64,000 nucleotides of DNA. It comes from an uncultured Clostridia bacterium (lineage in GTDB: Bacteria; Bacillota; Clostridia; Christensenellales; Aristaeellaceae). The DNA lies in contig CAKUKE010000003.1 in the NCBI GenBank assembly GCA_934662505.1, positions 62,001-126,000 on the forward strand, given 5' to 3'. The notes under the pieces are model-generated. The model searched no databases. It saw only the letters and a list, made by a program, of their open reading frames with translations, and was not told the origin of the DNA. This document shows positions 58,612 through 64,000 of the stretch, piece after piece (positions within the stretch are counted from its first letter, which is position 1; the number at the start of each line of letters is the position of its first letter). The translations under genes and the position numbers were made by a program.

Positions 58612-59334
58612 TTACTCCATTTCCCGCCGCAGTGCTGAAAGAATACGCCGTTCCATCCGGGACACCTGCATTTGCGAAACGTTCATGCGGGCGGCCGTTT
58701 CACGCTGAGACAGCCCTTCGCTGAAGCGGCAGCTCAGCAGCAGCCGTTCCTCAGCGGACAGGCCTGCCATTGCGCGGCGCAGATCCTCCCGTCCCTCCAT
58801 CTGCGCAAAAGCATCCTGCGGGTCGGCAATTTTGCTCTCCAGCCCCACGCCTTCCTCGTCCGTTGCATGCAGCGAGGCGACATAGTCCGCCTCCATGGAC
58901 TGAAGGGTCTCCAGCACCCGATCCTGCGACCAGTTCAGTTTTTCCGCCAGTTCGCCGACGGACGGCTCCCGCCGCATGGCGTTCGTCCATTCCCGGCGCG
59001 CCCTGCGCAAAAGCGCCGCCTGCTCCTTCACGCTCCTCGGCGTGTGAAGGAGGGAGCCCTTATCCCGGATATAGTTGCGCACCCTCCCCGTCACCGTGGG
59101 CGTGACAAAGGTGGTAAAGCGCAGACCGCGGCTCGGGTCAAAGGCCTTGAGCGCATCCACGCACGCCATGGCCGCCACCTGCCGCAGATCCTCCGTTTCC
59201 ACGCCCCGCCCGGAAAAGCGATGGGCGATCAGGTCGCACAGGGGCAGACAGACGGTCAGCGCCGCTTCCAGCGACCGTTCATCTCCGGCACGCGCATAGG
59301 CACATGCCAGTTCGTGCATTTCTTCCCCGTTCAT
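58612..59334 (-). CDS. RNA polymerase sigma factor of the SigB/SigF/SigG group
   Basis: 240 residues. Region 2 appears as EDLRQVAAMACVDALKAFDPSRGLRFTTFVTPTVTGRVRNYIRD, region 3 as VKEQAALLRRARREW to SVGELAEKLNWSQDRV and region 4 as GLSAEERLLLSCRFSEGLSQRETAARMNVSQMQVSRMERRIL (helix-turn-helix). This is the layout of the small sigma-70 members controlling sporulation or general stress in Firmicutes. It follows an anti-sigma-like gene by a single base, as in rsbW-sigB and spoIIAB-spoIIAC pairs, but no antagonist (SpoIIAA) gene is present. Target promoters unknown. Confidence 0.9.
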   Translation of the reverse strand: MNGEEMHELACAYARAGDERSLEAALTVCLPLCDLIAHRFSGRGVETEDLRQVAAMACVDALKAFDPSRGLRFTTFVTPTVTGRVRNYIRDKGSLLHTPRSVKEQAALLRRARREWTNAMRREPSVGELAEKLNWSQDRVLETLQSMEADYVASLHATDEEGVGLESKIADPQDAFAQMEGREDLRRAMAGLSAEERLLLSCRFSEGLSQRETAARMNVSQMQVSRMERRILSALRREME

Positions 59335-59335
59335 G

Positions 59336-59716
59336 TCATTTCACCGCGCGGGGCAGCACCATGCGCACCTGCACCACGTTGCCCCCTTCCTCCGTCAGCG
59401 CCACCTGACGCACAAGGGTCTCGATGATCATGCGCGCCACGTCCTTATCCGCCCGGGATTCCTCCTGACGGCTGCAGCAGGGCACGGCGGCAATGCTCAG
59501 ATACACGCCGTCCTGCTTTTCCTCGCAGCTGAGGGTCAGTTTTTCAATGCAGTAGTCCTGATGCAAAAGCAGGTCGCAGCTTTCATCCACCGCCGTGCGC
59601 AGGTCGTCCAGCACGTCCACCGGCAGGTTGTAGATGGCGCCTACGCTGGCCGCCGCCATACGCATCGCCAGAATCCATTCCTTCTTGGCAGGAACCGTCA
59701 TGGTCATGGTATTCAT
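59336..59716 (-). CDS. Degenerate anti-sigma factor-like protein (RsbW/SpoIIAB fold)
   Basis: 126 residues, the length of SpoIIAB. The helical start, LDDLRTAVDESCDLLLHQDY (corresponding to the N box of RsbW, whose Asn is here Asp) and the late VQVRMVLP strand align by eye with SpoIIAB. However, the DxGxG and GxGxG ATP-binding boxes are absent: the equivalent stretch is SIAAVPCCSRQEESRADK and ARMIIETLVRQVAL. It is therefore unlikely to be a kinase and may bind the sigma factor without ATP. The ATG overlaps the dnaE stop (ATGA), and the gene ends one base before sigma. Confidence 0.75.
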   Translation of the reverse strand: MNTMTMTVPAKKEWILAMRMAAASVGAIYNLPVDVLDDLRTAVDESCDLLLHQDYCIEKLTLSCEEKQDGVYLSIAAVPCCSRQEESRADKDVARMIIETLVRQVALTEEGGNVVQVRMVLPRAVK

Positions 59717-62700
59717 TTGCTCCGCTCCGTTTCCGCTTTGTCCGTTCGCTTGATTTTCACATTCTGCGCGCCCAGCTCCAGTATCAGCCGGCTGCGCGCG
59801 GCATCCGCATCCCGCCGCCAGAGCGCCCGCGGCGCCAGCAGCGTCACATTTTCCTCCGGCAGGTTCAGGTACAGCGGCACGTCGCCCGCCTCCAGCCCTG
59901 CCAGCATCTGGGGCAGCCGCTCCATCTGCGGGCGATGCAGGCGCAGAAACAGCTTGACGGCCGCCCCCCGTGCCGCCGCCGCATCGGGAGAAGAGGTGGG
60001 CTTTTCCGCACCCGTTCCCCGGGATGCCATGCGTTTTTCACCCTCCGTCATGTTCTTCAGCGCCTCCCCGAGGGGCTCCACAGCGTCCACGATCAGCTTG
60101 GGCGCTTCTTCTTCCCGTATGGACAGACGCCCTGCGCACAGCACCGCGCTGTCTTCCGTCAGATCATGGCTGATTTTTTCGTACACGCGGGGGAAAATCA
60201 GCCCCTCGACCTGACCGGTCAGGTCTTCCAGCGTAAGAAAGCCCATCAGGTCGCCTTTTCTGGTCGCCTTGGCATGGGTCTCCACCAGAATACCGCCCAT
60301 GGACACCCGCCGTCCGTCCTCAGATAGCCCGCCGTCCGGACGCTCCGCCAGTTCACTCAGGAACTGGGTGTTGACAGGCAGCTTTTCCAGAAGGCCGGCA
60401 TATTCATCCAGCGGATGACCGGTGATGTACACCCCCGTCACTTCTTTTTCCATCGCCAGCACTTCCCGCAGCGGGTACTCCGGCCGGTTCGGATAAACAT
60501 CCTGCGCGGGCATCCAGTCCGTGCCGCCGTCCAGATCGAACAGGGAAATCTGCCCCCGGACGTTGCTTTTGCGCAGACTGCTTTCCGCGTCCATGGCCTG
60601 CTCGTACACCTCCATGCACTGAGCACGGCTGCCGCCCAGCCCGTCAAAGCTGCCTGCCTTGATCAGGCTTTCCACGGTACGCTTGTTCACATCATCCCCG
60701 GCGACCCGGCGGCAGAAATCGAAGATGCTCTGATAATGACCCCCCGTCTCCCGTTCCCGCACCAGTGCGTCCACTGCGCCGCCGCCCACATTTTTCACGC
60801 CGCCCAGTCCAAAACGGATGCCCAGCCGACCGTCCGGCGCGGTATCCACGCCGAATTTTTTCCCGGACGCGTTGATATCCGGCCGCAGCAGCGGGATACC
60901 GTGCTTGCGGCAGTAATAAATGTAACCGGCGATTTTGTCCGCGTTGCCCGTGACCGAATTCAGAATGGCGGCCATAAATTCCGCCGGGTAGTACCGTTTC
61001 AGATAGGCGGTCTGCAAAGCCACCACCGCATAGCAGGCGGCGTGGGGTTTATTGAAGGCATAGGATGCAAAAGCGGTCATCTCGTCAAAGATCTGCTCGG
61101 CCGCCGCCCTGTCCACGCCGTTTTTCACCGCGCCGGGCACGTGCATTTCCTCGCTGCCGTTGATGAAAACGTCCCGCTCTCTGTCCATGACGTCTTTTTT
61201 CTTCTTGGCCATGGCGCGGCGCACCAGATCGCTGCGCCCCATGGAATAGCCCGCCAGATCCCGGACGATCTGCATCACCTGTTCCTGATACACCATGCAG
61301 CCGTAGGTCACATCCAGAATGGGCGCAAGCTGCGGGGTGGGATAGGTGATGGTTTCCGGGTGCTGCTTTCCCTTGATGTAGCGGGGAATGCTCTCCATGG
61401 GTCCCGGACGGTACAGGGAAATCGCCGCAATGATATCCTCAAAGTTGCGGGGGCGCATGCCGGTCAGAAACGCACGCATGCCCCCGCCTTCCAGCTGGAA
61501 CACGCCGTCCGTATCGCCCTCGCAGATCATGTCGAACACCCCTTCATCATCCATGGGGATGTCCTCCGGCCGCATGTTCACCCCACGCTGGCGCATCATG
61601 TCCAGCGTATCCCGGATAACCGTCAGGGTACGCAGCCCCAGAAAATCCATTTTCAGCAATCCCAGATCGCCGATAATGCCCATGGGGTACTGGGTGGTCA
61701 CCACATCGTCGTTTTTCTGCAGGGGTACAAAATGGGTGACCGGCTCGCCGGTGATCAGCACCCCCGCCGCGTGGGTGCTGGCATGGCGGGGCATGCCCTC
61801 CAGCAGCAGGGACAGGTCGATCATTCTGCGCACCCGTTCGTCCGTTTCATACAGGGTATGCAGTTCCGGGCTGATCTCCAGCGCCTTTTCCAGCGTGATG
61901 GGATGGCTGGGATTCACGGGCACCAGTTTGGACACCTTGTCCACATCGCCGTAGCTGTAGCCCAGCACCCGTCCCACATCCCGGATAACAGCCCGGGCGG
62001 CCATGGTACCGAAGGTGATGATCTGGCACACCCGATCCGACCCGTACTTGCGGGTCACATAGTCGATGACCTCCTGCCGCCGCTCATAGCAGAAGTCCAT
62101 GTCGATATCCGGCATGCTCACCCGCTCGGGGTTGAGGAACCGCTCGAATACCAGGTTGTATTTCAGGGGATCGAGCATGGTAATATTCAGGCAGTAGGCC
62201 ACGATGCTGGCCGCGCCGCTGCCCCGCCCCGGCCCCACCATGATGCCCTGATCCTTGGCATACTTGACAAAATCCCATACGATGAGGAAGTAATCGTCGA
62301 ACCCCATTTCGTGGATGACCCGCAGTTCATATTCCAGCCGTTCCCGGGCAGCCTCATCCTCCGCCGCGTAACGGGTGGAAAAGCCCTCCTCGCACAGCCC
62401 CCGCAGCATATCCTGCGCGTCACGGAAACGGGGCTCCACGTCAAATTTCGGCAGATGCCGGGTCTCAAAATCAAAGTCCACCTGACAGCGCCGGGCAATT
62501 TCCTCGCTGCGTTCGACCGCCTCGGGCAAGTCGGGAAACAGCGCACGCATTTCCGTTTCGCTCTTTACGTACAGTTCCCGGGTGTCCATGCGCATGCGGC
62601 GGTCGTCGTCCAGCGTTTTGCCCGTCTGAATGCACATCAGCACTTCCTGTGCCTCGGCGTCCTTGCGCTGCTCATAGTGGCAGTCGTTGGTCGCCACCAG

Positions 62701-63291
62701 CGGCACACCCGTGCGGCGGCTCATTTCCACCAGCCGGGGCAGCACGGTCTTTTCCTCGGCAATGCCGTGATCCATGATTTCGATATAGAAATGATCCGGT
62801 CCGAACAGCGCCGACATGTCCCGCACGTACCTCTCCGCCTCGTCCCAACGCCCGTCCAGCAGCAGTTTGGGCAGGTCGCCGGAAAGGCAGGCCGTCAGGC
62901 AGATCAGCCCCTCGTGATGCGCCCGGAGCAGCTGATAATCAATACGGGGTTTATAATAATAGCCCCGGGTAAAAGCCTGACTGTCCAGATACATCAGGTT
63001 GCGGTACCCCGTCTCGTTTTCGCACAGCAGGATCAGGTGGCTGTACTCTCTGGACAGCACCCGCTTATCGTCCATATCCGGGCAGACGTACATCTCGCAC
63101 CCGATCACCGGGTGCACCCCTTCCTTTTTGCAGGCACGGTAAAAATCCACCGCGCCGTAAAGCACCCCATGGTCGGTTACCGCGCATGCATCCATGCCCA
63201 GCGCCTTAATGCGCGCAGGCAGGGTACGGATGCGGCACGCGCCGTCCAGCAGCGAATACTCCGTATGCAGATGCAAATGTGCAAAGGCCAT
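59713..63291 (-). CDS. dnaE: DNA polymerase III subunit alpha, DnaE type
   Basis: 1192 residues. An N-terminal PHP domain starts HLHLHTEYSLLDG, with TDHGVLYG and GCEMYV. Polymerase residues include GPGRGSGAAS (about 357) and the catalytic PDIDMDFCYERR (about 395); the fingers/tau part runs to HhH GSFDGLGGSRAQ, and an OB fold follows (VSMGGILVETHAKATRKGDLMGFLTLEDLTG). A C-terminal variable region of about 100 residues precedes the stop. In Firmicutes DnaE extends primers, with PolC as main replicase. ATG 63291 begins the family sequence; the long upstream frame lacks a site and crosses the promoter. Confidence 0.98.
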   Translation of the reverse strand: MAFAHLHLHTEYSLLDGACRIRTLPARIKALGMDACAVTDHGVLYGAVDFYRACKKEGVHPVIGCEMYVCPDMDDKRVLSREYSHLILLCENETGYRNLMYLDSQAFTRGYYYKPRIDYQLLRAHHEGLICLTACLSGDLPKLLLDGRWDEAERYVRDMSALFGPDHFYIEIMDHGIAEEKTVLPRLVEMSRRTGVPLVATNDCHYEQRKDAEAQEVLMCIQTGKTLDDDRRMRMDTRELYVKSETEMRALFPDLPEAVERSEEIARRCQVDFDFETRHLPKFDVEPRFRDAQDMLRGLCEEGFSTRYAAEDEAARERLEYELRVIHEMGFDDYFLIVWDFVKYAKDQGIMVGPGRGSGAASIVAYCLNITMLDPLKYNLVFERFLNPERVSMPDIDMDFCYERRQEVIDYVTRKYGSDRVCQIITFGTMAARAVIRDVGRVLGYSYGDVDKVSKLVPVNPSHPITLEKALEISPELHTLYETDERVRRMIDLSLLLEGMPRHASTHAAGVLITGEPVTHFVPLQKNDDVVTTQYPMGIIGDLGLLKMDFLGLRTLTVIRDTLDMMRQRGVNMRPEDIPMDDEGVFDMICEGDTDGVFQLEGGGMRAFLTGMRPRNFEDIIAAISLYRPGPMESIPRYIKGKQHPETITYPTPQLAPILDVTYGCMVYQEQVMQIVRDLAGYSMGRSDLVRRAMAKKKKDVMDRERDVFINGSEEMHVPGAVKNGVDRAAAEQIFDEMTAFASYAFNKPHAACYAVVALQTAYLKRYYPAEFMAAILNSVTGNADKIAGYIYYCRKHGIPLLRPDINASGKKFGVDTAPDGRLGIRFGLGGVKNVGGGAVDALVRERETGGHYQSIFDFCRRVAGDDVNKRTVESLIKAGSFDGLGGSRAQCMEVYEQAMDAESSLRKSNVRGQISLFDLDGGTDWMPAQDVYPNRPEYPLREVLAMEKEVTGVYITGHPLDEYAGLLEKLPVNTQFLSELAERPDGGLSEDGRRVSMGGILVETHAKATRKGDLMGFLTLEDLTGQVEGLIFPRVYEKISHDLTEDSAVLCAGRLSIREEEAPKLIVDAVEPLGEALKNMTEGEKRMASRGTGAEKPTSSPDAAAARGAAVKLFLRLHRPQMERLPQMLAGLEAGDVPLYLNLPEENVTLLAPRALWRRDADAARSRLILELGAQNVKIKRTDKAETERSK

Positions 63292-63339
63292 GTTCGTCCT
63301 CCCCCGCCGCTTTTCCCCGGCGTACAGCTTCCCTTGTAC

Positions 63340-63368
63340 ATTATAGCTTTTTTTACCCGTCTGCGCAA
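63340..63368 (-). promoter_or_regulatory. dnaE operon promoter
   Basis: TTGCGC (63363-63368) and TATAAT (63340-63345) on the minus strand, 17 bases apart, 49 bases upstream of dnaE. Confidence 0.7.
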
Positions 63369-63386
63369 TCTTTACAAAACGTAAAC

Positions 63387-63415
63387 TTTTCAAACCTTCC
63401 CAATCATGATATACT
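63387..63415 (+). promoter_or_regulatory. Promoter of the TVP38 family gene
   Basis: TTTTCA (63387-63392) and TATACT (63410-63415) with a 17-base spacer; back-to-back with the dnaE promoter. The leader to the start at 63530 is about 108 bases and includes a CGGAAG/CTTCCG hairpin. Confidence 0.6.
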
Positions 63416-63422
63416 ATCATGA
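63404..63422 (+). promoter_or_regulatory. Palindromic operator candidate
   Basis: TCATGATA-TAC-TATCATGA is a 19-base perfect palindrome with three central bases, covering the -10 hexamer of the TVP38 gene promoter. No regulator gene is next to it in the window. Confidence 0.5.
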
Positions 63423-63529
63423 AAAGGAGCAGCGGCACTGTTTTTTCCTGCCGGAAGAAGAACCTTCCGTTCCTTTTGAAGCCGGGTTGCCTTATTTTGC
63501 GGTTTTCCGCTGTACGGAGGATATTTTTT

Positions 63530-64000
63530 ATGAACAATTCGCCTGACCGCAGGCTTCGCCATCGCAAAATCGTGTCCCTCGTCTCCATCGCCATCCTGAT
63601 CGTCCTGTTTACGTTGATCGGCATTTTTGTAGGCCGGCCGCTGGTCAAAACCTTCCGCGAGCCTCAGGTCTTCCGCACGTGGATCGCCGACAAGGGGGTT
63701 TGGGGCAAGCTGGCCATGGCGGGCATTATGATGCTGCAGATCGTGGTGGCGCTCCTTCCCGGCGAGCCCTTTGAGCTGGGCGCAGGCTATGCCTTTGGCG
63801 CTGTGGAGGGAACGGTGCTGTGCCTGCTGGGCAGTCTGACCGCCAGTGCGCTGGTCTTCGCCGTGGTGCGCAAATGGGGAACAAATGTGGTGGAGCTGTT
63901 TTTCGACACCCAGAAGATTCGCTCCTTCTCCTTTCTGCACAACGCCAAGCAGCTGGATCTGCTGGTTTTCATCCTGTTTCTCATCCCGGGCACGCCGAAG
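63530..64000 (+). CDS. TVP38/TMEM64 family membrane protein (start only)
   Basis: 157 residues are visible before the window ends. After a basic N-terminus (MNNSPDRRLRHRK) come a helix (VSLVSIAILIVLFTLIGIFVG), then AMAGIMMLQIVVALLPGEPFELGAGYAFG and GTVLCLLGSLTASALVFAVVR, the SNARE-associated/VTT domain pattern of DedA and TVP38 proteins, with LIPGTPK at the window edge. Members move lipids between leaflets; the bacterial role is not settled. ATG 63530 follows ACGGAGG by nine bases. Divergent from dnaE with a shared promoter region. Confidence 0.88.
   Translation, partial: MNNSPDRRLRHRKIVSLVSIAILIVLFTLIGIFVGRPLVKTFREPQVFRTWIADKGVWGKLAMAGIMMLQIVVALLPGEPFELGAGYAFGAVEGTVLCLLGSLTASALVFAVVRKWGTNVVELFFDTQKIRSFSFLHNAKQLDLLVFILFLIPGTPK

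Noticed and set aside
1..64000. Mobile elements, prophage, CRISPR or integron in the window
   Set aside because: No transposase, integrase, terminase or Cas motif was found, and I saw no long direct repeats or regularly spaced repeat array; gene order is typical of chromosomal housekeeping blocks.

Overview
The window is a compact, GC-rich (about 60 %) chromosomal segment with no rRNA, tRNA, CRISPR array, transposase or phage gene that I could find. Gene content (ribosomal protein L31 next to DUF1385, PrmC and RF1; a spoVB/mazG/HU/rqcP block; HemZ; GerMN; FolT-type ECF component; LplB/LplC-type sugar permeases; zinc ribbons on several small proteins) points to a Gram-positive anaerobe of the class Clostridia, probably an uncultured gut lineage. 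The lineage is an inference from family content, not from a marker-gene search.

Layout. 1-3850: a tiny unknown protein, a proline-dipeptidase/EF-P/CD1247-like plus-strand unit, a 730-base gene-free stretch and a YjaB-like acetyltransferase. 3879-13356: uridine phosphorylase, then a long minus-strand sugar locus (solute-binding protein, two permeases, NagA, ROK kinase, TIM-barrel epimerase, MazG-like pyrophosphohydrolase, Gfo/Idh oxidoreductase, small HAD protein), read from at least two promoters that share sequence elements. 13743-19383: secA-prfB-DUF1461-tsaD, all minus. 19517-26355: a minus-strand unit for 2-oxoglutarate synthesis (probable Re-citrate synthase, FCD-type GntR regulator, aconitase, isocitrate dehydrogenase) followed by an alanyl-tRNA editing protein and an acetyltransferase. 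26545-40351: plus-strand units: esterase, gpmI, deoC, galM, a PII-like protein with a cation/proton antiporter, rpmE, DUF1385-prmC-prfA-dtd-MBL-hemZ, and psuG. 40680-49126: minus-strand rqcP, HU, mazG, spoVB-like flippase, gyrA, gyrB. 49337-57498: GerMN protein, a secreted unknown, nth, folT, mscL, queA, a small acidic protein, psuK, a HAD-thymidylate kinase fusion and mnmA. 57684-63291: a tightly coupled dnaE / degenerate anti-sigma / sigma / histidine kinase operon. 63530-end: a truncated TVP38/TMEM64 membrane protein.

How the parts fit: most genes serve translation and RNA modification (efp, prfA, prfB, prmC, tsaD, dtd, alaX, queA, mnmA, rqcP, rpmE), DNA maintenance (gyrA, gyrB, dnaE, nth, hup) and nucleoside or sugar salvage (udp, deoC, psuG, psuK, nagA, galM). 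The unusual items are the sigma-factor module translationally coupled to dnaE, the phosphatase-Tmk fusion, the PII-like protein paired with an antiporter, the shared control elements of the sugar locus and an RF2 gene with no frameshift site. Starts were re-chosen from ribosome-binding sites wherever the longest open frame ran past the plausible start.
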